Source of the DNA: Flavobacteriaceae bacterium
GTDB taxonomy: Bacteria; Bacteroidota; Bacteroidia; Flavobacteriales; Flavobacteriaceae
Direction: 5' to 3'
DNA length: 54,628 nt
Assembly (NCBI GenBank): GCA_002690805.1
Contig: NZFW01000020.1
Span: 92,719-147,346, forward strand
Position 1 is the first letter of the stretch. Every line of letters begins with the position of its first letter. The translations under genes and the position numbers were made by a program. Below are positions 46,543 to 54,628 of this stretch, one piece after another. The notes under the pieces were generated by a model. It did not search any database, was not told where the DNA came from, and saw only the letters and a list, made by a program, of their open reading frames with translations.

Positions 46543-47505
46543 TTATTTCTTTTCATCAAAAAAAACACCCATTTTTAAAAACTTATTTCTTCGAGCATCA
46601 ATTCTCATTTTTGATTCCATTTTATTTAATTTTTGAAAAGAATTAAGAATTTCTTTTTTTACTGAATTGAAAGTTTTTTCGCGATCATAATGAGCTCCGC
46701 CCAAAGGTTCTTTTATAATTTTATCGATAAGCTTTGCCTTTAACATATCATTAGGGGTCAATTTAAGTACATCAGCAGCAGTTTCTTTATAATCCCAACT
46801 TCTCCATAAAATTGAAGAACATGACTCTGGGGAGATAACAGAATACCAGGTGTTTTCAAGCATAAAAACTTTATCTCCTACACCAATACCTAGAGCACCT
46901 CCAGAAGCTCCCTCACCAATAATAATTACAATTACAGGGACTTTGAGAGACATCATGCTAATTATATTTTTTGCAATAGCTTCTCCTTGACCCCTTTCTT
47001 CAGCTTCAAGACCTGGAAAAGCTCCAGGAGTGTCAACTAGGGATACAATAGGAATATTAAACTTTTCTGCAGAGTGCATTAGTCTTAATGCTTTTCTATA
47101 ACCTTCAGGATTAGCCATGCCAAAATTTCTATACTGTCTAGTTTTAGTGTTATAGCCTTTTTGAGTACCAATAAACATAAAAGATTGGTCATCAATTTTA
47201 CCCAAACCTCCAATCATAGCTTTATCATCTCCAATATTTCTATCACCATGAATTTCAAGAAATGAATCATTTGTCAAAGCTTGGATATAATCTAGTGTAT
47301 AGGGCCTGGAAGGGTGTCTTGACAGTTGAACTCTTTGCCATGCTGTTAAATTTGAATAAATTTTTTCTTTAGTTAAATGCAGCTTAGTTTCTAAAAGTTC
47401 ACATGTATCACTAACATCAACTGCACTTTCGCTCCCAATATCCTTACATTTTTTTATTTGTTGATGTAGATCTTTTATCGGCTCTTCAAAGTCTAAATAT
47501 TCCAT
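46543..47505 (-). CDS. accA: Acetyl-CoA carboxylase carboxyltransferase subunit alpha
   Basis: Transfers carboxyl from carboxybiotin to acetyl-CoA, giving malonyl-CoA for fatty acids. 320 residues, normal length. Motifs: [15 protein letters not shown] at the start, ERVQLSRHP-like [39 protein letters not shown] and [17 protein letters not shown] (oxyanion region). Followed downstream by dnaB with a 103-bp gap; preceded by the transporter gene 17 bases away, so it is probably in the tgt transcript. accD, accB and accC are elsewhere. Confidence 0.96.
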   Translation of the reverse strand: MEYLDFEEPIKDLHQQIKKCKDIGSESAVDVSDTCELLETKLHLTKEKIYSNLTAWQRVQLSRHPSRPYTLDYIQALTNDSFLEIHGDRNIGDDKAMIGGLGKIDDQSFMFIGTQKGYNTKTRQYRNFGMANPEGYRKALRLMHSAEKFNIPIVSLVDTPGAFPGLEAEERGQGEAIAKNIISMMSLKVPVIVIIIGEGASGGALGIGVGDKVFMLENTWYSVISPESCSSILWRSWDYKETAADVLKLTPNDMLKAKLIDKIIKEPLGGAHYDREKTFNSVKKEILNSFQKLNKMESKMRIDARRNKFLKMGVFFDEKK

Positions 47506-47522
47506 ATTTATAAAAAAAGATA

Positions 47523-48437
47523 TTACAAATGTAATTTGTTTTCATTTAATTTTTCTATTCTAATCTTACGTTTATCAAAACTATCTAAAAAAATTGCAAT
47601 TAAAATTACAATTAAACCAATATAAAAATCAAAACTCATTAATTCACTTTCACCAAAAAATAATAGTGATAAACAAATAGCGTAAACTGGTTCTAAATTT
47701 ATTATAATCATAAAAGAAAAAGGGGATAGATTTCTCATAACTTTAACAGATCCCACATGAGCATAGGCAGTGCAAATAGATCCTAAAATTATTAATAAAA
47801 TTAAATCTTTGTTGCTAAAATCAAATATTGTATAAAAATAATCTAAATTAAATAGCATATAAATTGAAATAGCAAACCAACCAAAAAATAGTTCATAAAA
47901 AGTAATTGTAATAGGGGATAACTTTTCTTTAACCAGATTACTATTTAACAAAGTAAAAAAAATACTCAAAAGAGTAGCTAAAAATGCTATTGACATACCA
48001 ATTAATTGATCGAACTCCGCACTAAAAATAATTATCAACCCAACAAATGTTAGTGATCCAAAAATAAGCTCCTTAAAAGATAGCTTTCTTTTAAAAACAA
48101 TTGGCTCAATAATTGAGGTAATGAATGCTCCCGAAGCCATTATTGATAGAGTAAGCGAAACACCTGAAATTTTTATTGCATAAAAAAAAGCGACCCAATG
48201 AGTTGAAATTAATATGCCTGCAATTAATAGTTTTATAAAATATTTTTTTGGAATTAAAAAATATTTTCTTTTTTTAAAAAACAAATATATTCCAACCAAA
48301 AAAAAAGCAATGAACATTCTATGCCAAACTATTTGAATTGATTCTAAATTTATTAGAGCCCCCAAAATAGAGGTAAAACCCCAAAGAAAAACTAAAAAAT
48401 GGAAATGAATTAAATCTTTAGTTTTATCGTTTTGCAT
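47523..48437 (-). CDS. DMT-superfamily (EamA) transporter
   Basis: 304 residues with about ten hydrophobic helices in two EamA halves. The first includes [20 protein letters not shown] and [15 protein letters not shown], the second [11 protein letters not shown] and [20 protein letters not shown], where the NLEPV motif is typical of the family. The substrate is unknown; relatives export amino acids or metabolites. It overlaps the LptF/G-type gene by 14 bases, so the two are co-translated, and accA follows. Confidence 0.85.
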   Translation of the reverse strand: MQNDKTKDLIHFHFLVFLWGFTSILGALINLESIQIVWHRMFIAFFLVGIYLFFKKRKYFLIPKKYFIKLLIAGILISTHWVAFFYAIKISGVSLTLSIMASGAFITSIIEPIVFKRKLSFKELIFGSLTFVGLIIIFSAEFDQLIGMSIAFLATLLSIFFTLLNSNLVKEKLSPITITFYELFFGWFAISIYMLFNLDYFYTIFDFSNKDLILLIILGSICTAYAHVGSVKVMRNLSPFSFMIIINLEPVYAICLSLLFFGESELMSFDFYIGLIVILIAIFLDSFDKRKIRIEKLNENKLHL

Positions 48438-49497
48438 AATTAAGTAATAAAGTGGCTAGGATTCCAAAAAATATTAATGGCAACCAAGCTCCTAAAAAAG
48501 GAGAGAAGTTTGATTTTGTAACTAAAACTCCAAAAACTTTATCAAAAAAAATAAATAAAAATCCTAAAGTAATTCCAATTGCTAAATTAACTCCCATACC
48601 ACCTCTTCTTTTAAAAGAAGACATTGAAACAGCTATTATAGTTAAAATAAAAGAAGCTAGAGGCAAAGTGTATCTTTTATACCTTACCAATAAGTGAGAA
48701 TTAATCATTAAAGAACCACTTCTTCTCTCAAGTTCAACAAATTTATTCAAATCAAACATTGTTAATGTCTCCGCTTTATAATTAACCGGTGAGAGATCCT
48801 CAATTTTAAAATCAAGCACTGTATCTTTAACTTGTTTTTTTTCAAATGTTTGAGAATCTCCGACAATAGTTCTCTTTGTGTATGCTGTTAATCTGTAAAT
48901 TGAATCTTTTTCAATCCACCTTAAACTTTCAGCAGTAATTTTTGAATTTAATTCTTGGCCCACAAACTTTTCAAGTGTAAAATTATTAGCTCTTTTCCTA
49001 ATAGGGTTATAACTACTTACATATATATATTCATCAGGATTGATTTGCTTGAATAGGTAAGTAATATTTCTTTCATTTTTCTTTTTAATATATTTAAATA
49101 AGAACTCGTTAAAACCCTTGTTAGAATTTGGAACTACAAACATCCCCATAGTAAAAGCTGTTATTGCAATTAAAAAAGCTGATATCATGAATGGTCTTAA
49201 AAATCTGGTAAAAGGTATTCCAGAACCAAGAATAGCTATAACTTCACTATTATTAGCCAATTTTGATGTAAACCATATTACGGATAAAAAAAGAAATATA
49301 GGAAATAAAAGGTTTGAAAAATACCAAGTGAAATCAATATAATAATTAATCAAAGCACTTGTTGGAACTTCATTTTCCTTAAATTTATCAATTTTCTCAG
49401 CAATATCAACCATTATTCCAATTGGTATAAAAAGTATAACCATCACAAGAAAGGTTCCCAGATACTTTCGGATAATATACCAATCAATTAGTTTCAT
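48424..49497 (-). CDS. LptF/LptG family permease
   Basis: 357 residues: an N-terminal bundle of three helices (about 13-115), a periplasmic beta-domain (about 120-270) and three C-terminal helices. The start MKLIDWYIIRKYLGTFLV and the region ELEVIAIL-like NNSEVIAILGSGIPFTRFLRP match the YjgP/YjgQ family, which with LptB moves lipopolysaccharide from the inner membrane to the periplasmic bridge. F or G identity cannot be fixed. It lies one base after tgt. Confidence 0.87.
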   Translation of the reverse strand: MKLIDWYIIRKYLGTFLVMVILFIPIGIMVDIAEKIDKFKENEVPTSALINYYIDFTWYFSNLLFPIFLFLSVIWFTSKLANNSEVIAILGSGIPFTRFLRPFMISAFLIAITAFTMGMFVVPNSNKGFNEFLFKYIKKKNERNITYLFKQINPDEYIYVSSYNPIRKRANNFTLEKFVGQELNSKITAESLRWIEKDSIYRLTAYTKRTIVGDSQTFEKKQVKDTVLDFKIEDLSPVNYKAETLTMFDLNKFVELERRSGSLMINSHLLVRYKRYTLPLASFILTIIAVSMSSFKRRGGMGVNLAIGITLGFLFIFFDKVFGVLVTKSNFSPFLGAWLPLIFFGILATLLLNYAKR

Positions 49498-49498
49498 T

Positions 49499-50629
49499 TT
49501 ATAGTCTTTGATCTAACTGCTTAACCATTTTTGATTTCCATGATGTAAAATCTCCAGCTAATATATGTTTTCTTGATTCTCGAACCAACCATATATAAAA
49601 AGCTAGATTATGAATTGTACATATTTGCTTTCCCAACATCTCGTTAACTTTAAAAAGATGCCTCACATAAGATTTCGAATAAGAAGAGTCTACAAAACAA
49701 TAATTATCAGAATCAAGATTAGAAAAATCATTTTCCCATTTTTTATTTTTAATATTTATAGTCCCGTTTGCGGTAAAAATCATCCCATTTCTTGCATTTC
49801 TGGTTGGCATAACACAATCAAACATGTCTACTCCAAGAGAAATATTTTCAAGTAAATTGATAGGAGTTCCAACACCCATTAGGTATCTTGGCTTATCCTC
49901 AGGTAAAATATTTGTTACAACCTCAGTCATTTCATACATTTCTTCTGCAGGTTCACCAACAGATAATCCACCAATAGCATTACCAAAACTATTTTTATTA
50001 GAAATATATTCCGCAGACTCTTTTCTCAAATCCTTATATACACTCCCTTGGATAATTGGAAAAAGTGTCTGAGTATAATCATAAATAAATTTTTCTTTAT
50101 CGTTTTGTATGATACACCTATCAAGCCAACGGTGTGTTCTGTCCATAGATGTTTTGGCATATTGATAATCACAAGGGTATGGTGAGCATTCATCAAATGC
50201 CATTATTATGTCTGCACCTATTTTTCTCTGAATACTAATTGCATTTTCTGGTGTGAAAAAATGATATGAACCATCGATATGTGATTTAAATTTAACACCC
50301 TCTTCTTTGATTTTTCTGTTGGCAGATAAAGAGTATACCTGATATCCCCCAGAATCAGTAAGAATTGGTTTTTTCCAATTCATAAAATTATGAATCCCTC
50401 CAGCTGACTTAATAATACGGGTAGTTGGTCTCAAATATAGGTGATATGTATTCGCTAATATAATATCAGGCTTAATATCATCTTCTAATTCTCTTTGGTG
50501 GACTCCCTTAACAGTTGCGGAAGTTCCTACTGGCATAAAAATTGGGGTTTCAATTGTACCATGATCAGTAGCTATTCTGCCTGCTCTTGCTTTAGAATGA
50601 ATATCTGTTTGATTTAAATCAAATTTCAT
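49499..50629 (-). CDS. tgt: Queuine/preQ1 tRNA-guanine transglycosylase
   Basis: Exchanges G34 of certain tRNAs for a queuosine precursor. 376 residues, standard length. DSGGYQVYSL holds the general-acid Asp and VDMFDCVMPTRNARNG the nucleophile Asp. At the zinc site, other Tgt enzymes have Cys-x-Cys-x-x-Cys before YSxxYLRHL; here it reads NYCFVDSSYSKSYVRHL, so only one of three cysteines remains. I believe other Bacteroidota Tgt proteins look the same. First gene of tgt-lptF/G-eamA-accA. Confidence 0.95.
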   Translation of the reverse strand: MKFDLNQTDIHSKARAGRIATDHGTIETPIFMPVGTSATVKGVHQRELEDDIKPDIILANTYHLYLRPTTRIIKSAGGIHNFMNWKKPILTDSGGYQVYSLSANRKIKEEGVKFKSHIDGSYHFFTPENAISIQRKIGADIIMAFDECSPYPCDYQYAKTSMDRTHRWLDRCIIQNDKEKFIYDYTQTLFPIIQGSVYKDLRKESAEYISNKNSFGNAIGGLSVGEPAEEMYEMTEVVTNILPEDKPRYLMGVGTPINLLENISLGVDMFDCVMPTRNARNGMIFTANGTINIKNKKWENDFSNLDSDNYCFVDSSYSKSYVRHLFKVNEMLGKQICTIHNLAFYIWLVRESRKHILAGDFTSWKSKMVKQLDQRL

Positions 50630-50645
50630 GCATAAAATTATTTTA

Positions 50646-50653
50646 CAAAGATA
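50646..50653 (-). promoter_or_regulatory. -7 box (TATCTTTG) of tgt
   Basis: Perfect TAnnTTTG on the minus strand, 16 nt from the tgt ATG at 50629. No strong -33. The location before the first gene of an operon makes it likely. Confidence 0.55.
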
Positions 50654-50727
50654 TCAATCTATTAGAATGAAAATTTTAAAATGTTAATTAATAAATTATA
50701 AACTATAAAATTTACTGAAGTAAGTGC

Positions 50728-50758
50728 TTTGCTAATATTTTCATTTAATGTATTATTG
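50728..50758 (+). promoter_or_regulatory. Promoter (TTTG-N19-TATTATTG) of the transketolase genes
   Basis: TTTG at 50728-50731 is a perfect -33. After 19 bases, TATTATTG at 50751-50758 has one mismatch to TAnnTTTG. The ATG at 50783 is 24 nt further. With both boxes and correct spacing this is among the best promoters in the window. Confidence 0.65.
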
Positions 50759-50782
50759 TCTGTAATATAATTACAAATTTAT

Positions 50783-51628
50783 ATGGTAGATATACTTTCA
50801 TTGAAATCATTAGTACAGCAAGTTCGTAGAGATATATTAAGGATGGTTCATAAAGTTAATTCTGGTCATCCAGGAGGATCATTAGGATGTGCTGAATTTT
50901 TAGTTGTTTTGTATAATGAGGTTATGGATCACAATTCAGATTTCAACATGCATGGTAAAAATGAAGATTTATTTTTTCTATCTAATGGACATATATCTCC
51001 AGTTCTTTATAGTGTGTTAGCCAGGAATGGATATTTCCCGATACAAGAATTAAACACCTTTAGGCATATTAATTCTAGACTACAAGGTCATCCAACAACT
51101 CATGATGACCTTCCTGGAATTAGAATCGCTTCTGGTTCACTTGGTCAGGGTCTATCTGTAGCAATTGGAGCTGCATTAAGTAAAAAAATAAATAAAGACC
51201 CAAAAACTATTTTTGTTTTAATGGGAGATGGAGAACTTCAAGAAGGACAAAACTGGGAAGCATTAATGTTTGCAGCAGCAAAAAAAGTTGATAACATAAT
51301 TGTGACTGTTGATCTTAATGGTAAACAAATTGACGGAACAACCAAAGATGTTCTTGACCTTGGAGATGTTAAATCCAAGTTTAATTCGTTTGGTTGGAAA
51401 ACCCTCGAACTTAATGAAGGAAATAATATAGAGTTTATAATATCCAAGATTGCTGAGGCAAAAAATAATCTTGGTAAAGGTATACCAATAGCTATTTTAA
51501 TGAAAACGGAAATGGGTAATGGGGTTGATTTTATGATGAATACTCACGCCTGGCACGGTAAAGCACCAAATGATGATCAATTAAAAATAGCACTTTCACA
51601 AAATCCAATAACACTTGGTGATTATTAA
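50783..51628 (+). CDS. Transketolase, N-terminal (TPP pyrophosphate) subunit
   Basis: 281 residues equal to the N-terminal third or so of fused transketolase. It has HKVNSGHPGGSLGCAEFLV and the TPP/magnesium motif MGDGELQEGQNWEA, plus LSNGHISPVLYSVLAR. It needs the C-terminal subunit, encoded five bases downstream, for activity. Split transketolases are common in Bacteroidota and in archaea. The pair exchanges two-carbon units in the pentose phosphate pathway. Confidence 0.94.
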   Translation: MVDILSLKSLVQQVRRDILRMVHKVNSGHPGGSLGCAEFLVVLYNEVMDHNSDFNMHGKNEDLFFLSNGHISPVLYSVLARNGYFPIQELNTFRHINSRLQGHPTTHDDLPGIRIASGSLGQGLSVAIGAALSKKINKDPKTIFVLMGDGELQEGQNWEALMFAAAKKVDNIIVTVDLNGKQIDGTTKDVLDLGDVKSKFNSFGWKTLELNEGNNIEFIISKIAEAKNNLGKGIPIAILMKTEMGNGVDFMMNTHAWHGKAPNDDQLKIALSQNPITLGDY

Positions 51629-51633
51629 AAATA

Positions 51634-52587
51634 ATGAAAAAATATATAGATATTGGAGCGAATGATACCAGATCTGGTTTTGGAGATGGATTAGCTGAAC
51701 TTGGTAGAACAAATCAAAATGTAGTTGCACTCTGTGCAGACTTAATTGGTTCTCTAAAAATGAATCAATTTATCAATGAGAATCCAGATCGATTTTTTCA
51801 GGTAGGTATTGCAGAAGCGAATATGATGGGGATTGCTGCAGGATTGACTATTGGAGGAAAAATTCCTTTTACAGGAACTTTTGCTAATTTCTCAACAGGC
51901 AGAGTTTACGATCAAATTCGCCAATCAATTGCATATTCAGGAAAGAATGTGAAAATTTGTGCTTCACATGCTGGAATTACTCTAGGTGAAGATGGAGCAA
52001 CTCATCAAATACTTGAAGACATTGGTCTAATGAAAATGTTACCCGGAATGACAGTAATAAATACTTGTGATTTTAATCAGACTAAAGCAGCTACTATTGC
52101 AATTGCTGACTACATTGGGCCAGTTTATTTAAGATTTGGTAGGCCAAAAGTTGCAAATTTCACCACCAATAATCAGTTGTTTGAAATTGGTAAAGGAGTT
52201 TTAATGAATAAAGGCTCTGATGCTACAATAATAGCAACTGGTCACCTGCTTTGGGAGTCGCTAAAAGCATCTGAAATCCTTTACAATAGAGGGGTTTCCG
52301 TAGAAGTTATTAACATTCATACAATAAAACCTTTAGATGAAAAAATTATTATTGATTCCGTTTCCAAAACAAAAGCAGTGGTAACTGCTGAAGAACATAA
52401 CATTTATGGAGGCTTAGGAGAAAGTGTCTCTAGGCTACTTTCAAGCCAACAACCTACTCCCCAGGAGTTCGTTGGAACTAATGATACTTTTGGTGAGTCA
52501 GGAACTCCTAAGCAATTAATGGATAAATATGGTTTAAATGCCGAAAATATTGTTTCTAAGGTTGAAAAGGTAATTGAAAGAAAATAG
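51634..52587 (+). CDS. Transketolase, C-terminal (pyrimidine-binding) subunit
   Basis: 317 residues that supply the pyrimidine-binding and C-terminal domains. GIAEANMMGIAAGLTIGG contains the catalytic Glu that contacts the TPP aminopyrimidine, and GEDGATHQILEDIGLMKMLP is the conserved His region. VVTAEEHNIYGGLGESVSRL is the C-terminal domain. The start follows the N-terminal subunit by five bases, giving equal production. Not a broken gene: both subunits are intact and family-typical. Confidence 0.94.
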   Translation: MKKYIDIGANDTRSGFGDGLAELGRTNQNVVALCADLIGSLKMNQFINENPDRFFQVGIAEANMMGIAAGLTIGGKIPFTGTFANFSTGRVYDQIRQSIAYSGKNVKICASHAGITLGEDGATHQILEDIGLMKMLPGMTVINTCDFNQTKAATIAIADYIGPVYLRFGRPKVANFTTNNQLFEIGKGVLMNKGSDATIIATGHLLWESLKASEILYNRGVSVEVINIHTIKPLDEKIIIDSVSKTKAVVTAEEHNIYGGLGESVSRLLSSQQPTPQEFVGTNDTFGESGTPKQLMDKYGLNAENIVSKVEKVIERK

Positions 52588-52592
52588 TTTTT

Positions 52593-53174
52593 ATGAATTT
52601 TTTTTGTAAAATATTTTTTGTACTAATTCCTTTTTTCACTTTTGCCCAAATTGAATATGGATTTAAAACTGGAATTAACTTAAATAATAGTTCGGATATT
52701 ACAATAATTAAACAAGATTTTGATACTTCTTTTACGAAAGATGACTTTCAAGGATATTTTATTGGTGGCTTTATATCTTTAGAAGGAGCTGTTTTTAATT
52801 TAAGAAGTGAATTACAATACAATAAAATAAAAAATAGCAATAATTTAACTCAAAATAAAATTGAATTACCAGTAACTTTAGGTTATAAAATTTTACCATT
52901 CTTAAGTGCCTTTATTGGTCCTTCTTTTCAATATATCTTAGATGAAAAGAGTAACACACTAAATCTTGCAAAAATAGAAAATAATTCAACTATGGGATTA
53001 ACCCTGGGAACTAGATTACATATAAGCAAAATAGAATTAGATCTAAGGTATGAAAGAGGTTTAAATCCAATGGAAACTAAAATTATAAATCAAAATAATT
53101 TAAACATAGCAAAAATAGATACACGTGCATCTGTTTTCTCTATTGGTATATCTTATAAAATTAATAGTAATTAA
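52593..53174 (+). CDS. Small outer-membrane beta-barrel (PorT-like) protein
   Basis: 193 residues. A signal peptide (NFFCKIFFVLIPFFTFAQ, likely cut after TFA) precedes alternating strands such as IEYGFKTGINL, ITLPVTLGYKI-like ELPVTLGYKILPFLSAFIGP and MGLTLGTRLHIS, ending in SVFSIGISYKI with an aromatic-rich last strand pattern. It fits the outer-membrane barrel families of Bacteroidota (PorT or OmpA-like barrel). Function unknown. It follows transketolase by five bases, and its stop shares four bases with the convergent FKBP gene. Confidence 0.78.
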   Translation: MNFFCKIFFVLIPFFTFAQIEYGFKTGINLNNSSDITIIKQDFDTSFTKDDFQGYFIGGFISLEGAVFNLRSELQYNKIKNSNNLTQNKIELPVTLGYKILPFLSAFIGPSFQYILDEKSNTLNLAKIENNSTMGLTLGTRLHISKIELDLRYERGLNPMETKIINQNNLNIAKIDTRASVFSIGISYKINSN

Positions 53175-54061
53175 TTATCTGGATCAAGATAATCAGGAAT
53201 ACCATCTGAATTTGAATCATCAATGACACCATCATTATTTTTATCCTTTTCATTTATTGTAAGAATACCATCTCCGTCATCATCTGGATCATATAGATTA
53301 ATATTTCCATCTTCATCAGTATCATCATTTAGTGGTTCACCATCAAGGTTAACATCTTCAAGGTAAGATGGTATTCCATCATTATCATGATCTGTTACGT
53401 TGATTGTATACAATGCTAAATTAAATATTAAGGGAGAATATTGGGGGATTCCTGCATTAGTATTACTGAAATATCCCAATCCTGAGGGAAAAAATAATAC
53501 ACCCTGGCCAAAATCTTTGAAATCAGCTGTTCCATTAGAATTTAAAACATAAGTACCTGAATTGAAATTTGTAATCCCCATTCTAAAACCTTGAACAACC
53601 TGAGCAAGATCAAACCATAAAGGTAAGTCCCTAGAATCAAAAACAGAACCATCAATCAAACTGCCTTCATATACAACATATGTTGAATCAATATTTGAGG
53701 GTTTATCAAAAAGTCCCTGTCTTGCAACTAAGTAATATAATTTATGTGGTATATCAACACCATCTTGTTTGACTGTTAAATTTTGAACCTCAACCATATC
53801 AATTAAAGGAGTTTTATTAATATTTTCTCCAGATATTGTGTCTATTTTTATCTTAATTGAATAATCATCAGGGGATGATTCAAAATCCTCATAATTATAA
53901 TAGTGGCTTTCTAAATATAATTTTAATTCAATGTCATCGTCCAAAGACTGAACAGATGCATCTCTAATAACCACTTCTTCAGAAATATTTTCATTCTTCT
54001 TACAACCAATTAAAAGCAACAAGTAGATTAAAAAAATTTTTTTCAAATAAATGACTTTCAT
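53171..54061 (-). CDS. FKBP-type prolyl isomerase lipoprotein with C-terminal acidic repeats
   Basis: 296 residues from ATG 54061; an in-frame TTG at 54088 is less likely because a lipobox follows the ATG closely (IYLLLLIGCKKN, Cys at about residue 20). The FKBP domain has VVYEGSLIDGSVFDSRD, VVQGFRMGI and FPSGLGYF, with most of the usual active-site aromatic residues; Trp is replaced by Phe. The C-terminus holds DxDxDG-type calcium-binding repeats (DHDNDGIPSYLEDVNLDG, DPDDDGDGILTINE, SDGIPDYLDPD). Probably a surface or periplasmic folding factor. The opposite-strand barrel gene shares its stop. Confidence 0.87.
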   Translation of the reverse strand: MKVIYLKKIFLIYLLLLIGCKKNENISEEVVIRDASVQSLDDDIELKLYLESHYYNYEDFESSPDDYSIKIKIDTISGENINKTPLIDMVEVQNLTVKQDGVDIPHKLYYLVARQGLFDKPSNIDSTYVVYEGSLIDGSVFDSRDLPLWFDLAQVVQGFRMGITNFNSGTYVLNSNGTADFKDFGQGVLFFPSGLGYFSNTNAGIPQYSPLIFNLALYTINVTDHDNDGIPSYLEDVNLDGEPLNDDTDEDGNINLYDPDDDGDGILTINEKDKNNDGVIDDSNSDGIPDYLDPDN

Positions 54062-54096
54062 GTAATTAAATTGCTGCGCAAGATACAATTTTACTT

Positions 54097-54104
54097 TATT
54101 TTTG
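54097..54104 (+). promoter_or_regulatory. -7 box (TATTTTTG) of the S4-domain gene
   Basis: Perfect TAnnTTTG, 24 nt before the ATG at 54129. No TTTG 19-21 nt upstream. The spacing matches other promoters here. Confidence 0.5.
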
Positions 54105-54128
54105 TATAAATTTTAACTAAGTTTTAAA

Positions 54129-54503
54129 ATGCGTATAGACCAATTACTTTGGTGTTTAAGATACTATAAATCTAGATCACTAGCCTCAATCGCTTGTAAA
54201 AAAGGACATGTACGTTTAAATAGTCATATAATAAAACCTTCAAAAGATATTTTACCTTTAGACATTATTCAAGTAAGAAAAAATCAAATTAATTTTGAAT
54301 TTAAAGTACTTGATATCCCTCTATCAAGGGTTAGTGCAAAAATTATAGATATTTATCGAAAGGACTTAACAAAAAAAAGTGCATTTAACCATAAAGATAT
54401 TCAAAAACTGGGCGCTAATAATTATAGAATTAAAGGTTTAGGTCGACCAACAAAAAAAGATAGAAGAAAAATTGATGAATTTAATAAGGATGGTGATAAA
54501 TAA
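54129..54503 (+). CDS. S4-domain RNA-binding protein (Hsp15-like)
   Basis: 124 residues with an S4 fold at the start: MRIDQLLWCLRYYKSRSLAS followed by KKGHVRLNSHIIKPS and DIIQVRKN. The basic C-terminal tail (GLGRPTKKDRRKIDEF) is like that of Hsp15, which binds stalled 50S subunits carrying nascent chains and helps recycle them. A phosphoribosyltransferase gene starts 18 bases on. The exact role here is inferred from family. Confidence 0.88.
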   Translation: MRIDQLLWCLRYYKSRSLASIACKKGHVRLNSHIIKPSKDILPLDIIQVRKNQINFEFKVLDIPLSRVSAKIIDIYRKDLTKKSAFNHKDIQKLGANNYRIKGLGRPTKKDRRKIDEFNKDGDK

Positions 54504-54521
54504 ATTTATAATTTGTCTTAA

Positions 54522-54628
54522 ATGAAAGAGAATAAAATTTTTAATAGAAAAAAAATAGATGATGCTAATCGAAGAATTGCTTTCCAAATCTATGAATCAA
54601 ATATTAACCTCAAAGAAATTTATCTTGT
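54522..54628 (+). CDS. Phosphoribosyltransferase-family protein, N-terminal fragment at window edge
   Basis: Open from ATG 54522 to the window end (35 full codons). The start, KKIDDANRRIAFQIYESNIN followed by LKEIYL, resembles PyrR-like phosphoribosyltransferases found next to S4-domain genes in flavobacteria. The PRPP loop lies outside the window, so function is not proved. It would be a second gene of this family besides pyrR at 30 kb. Confidence 0.6.
   Translation, partial: MKENKIFNRKKIDDANRRIAFQIYESNINLKEIYL

Noticed and set aside
50783-52587. Transketolase as a frameshifted pseudogene
   Set aside because: Both halves have proper starts and complete domains; the split form is usual in Bacteroidota.
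54062-54088. TTG at 54088 as start of the FKBP lipoprotein
   Set aside because: It would add nine residues before a normal lipoprotein signal; the ATG at 54061 fits better.
1-54628. Search for tRNA genes, CRISPR arrays, IS elements, phage or toxin-antitoxin genes
   Set aside because: No gap is long enough or carries the expected signatures; base composition looks even along the window.

Overview
The window is a gene-dense, AT-rich (roughly 30% GC by eye) stretch of bacterial chromosome that looks like a marine member of the Flavobacteriia (Bacteroidota). The evidence is a two-gene transketolase, DUF3822 and PUR/DUF3276 family proteins, a bifunctional ThrA, a secreted M24 peptidase, few Shine-Dalgarno motifs, and -7 boxes of the Bacteroidota form TAnnTTTG upstream of most transcription units. 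I see no phage, IS element, CRISPR array, tRNA or rRNA. Nearly everything is housekeeping or biosynthesis. Tail-to-tail genes overlap by a few bases and gaps are short, which suggests a streamlined genome.

Layout. 1-5.1 kb (minus): a truncated 7TM-HD phosphohydrolase, a TPR protein and gyrA. 5.3-12.7 kb (plus): clpC, then thrA-thrB-thrC behind a leader rich in inverted repeats. 12.7-19.8 kb: a secreted aminopeptidase P (minus), gcvT, an RmlD-like protein and yebC (plus), then an acyltransferase, kdsB and a RecD-like helicase (minus). 19.9-22.1 kb (plus): a pilin-like protein, a DUF3822 protein and rsmD, meeting RNase P RNA (minus) tail to tail. 22.2-23.9 kb: dnaX, split by a -1 frameshift at an A10 run. 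23.9-30.7 kb (minus): one run reading pyrR, pyrB, a STAS-like gene, rnz, pdxH, sixA, ppk1, ppx. 30.8-35.0 kb: rpsA with its terminator (minus), then an ABC exporter and a PUR-domain protein (plus). 35-40.5 kb (minus): ilvD-ilvB-ilvN-ilvC. 40.7-44.9 kb: a nitroreductase (plus), then a 5-oxoprolinase cluster with an NRAMP-like transporter (minus). 44.9-50.6 kb (minus): dnaB, accA, a DMT transporter, an LptF/G permease and tgt. 50.8-54.6 kb: split transketolase and an outer-membrane barrel (plus), an FKBP lipoprotein (minus), an S4-domain protein and the start of a phosphoribosyltransferase (plus).

How the genes work together. The thr cluster makes threonine from aspartate, and its product can feed the isoleucine branch of the ilv cluster; no ilvA is in the window. 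ppk1 and ppx make and degrade polyphosphate. pxpABC would recycle 5-oxoproline to glutamate, with the NRAMP-like protein a candidate carrier. gyrA, dnaB, dnaX and the RecD-like helicase serve DNA replication and repair; rnpB, rnz, tgt, rsmD, rpsA and the S4 protein serve RNA maturation and translation.

The points most worth attention are the dnaX slippery site (A_AAA_AAA, stop three codons later, conserved tau tail in the -1 frame), the long structured leaders of thrA and rpsA (most other leaders here are about 15-25 nt), an NRAMP-like protein lacking the metal-binding DPGN and MPH motifs, and the rsmD stop codon lying inside the antisense of the RNase P P1 helix. I found no convincing wholly new system.
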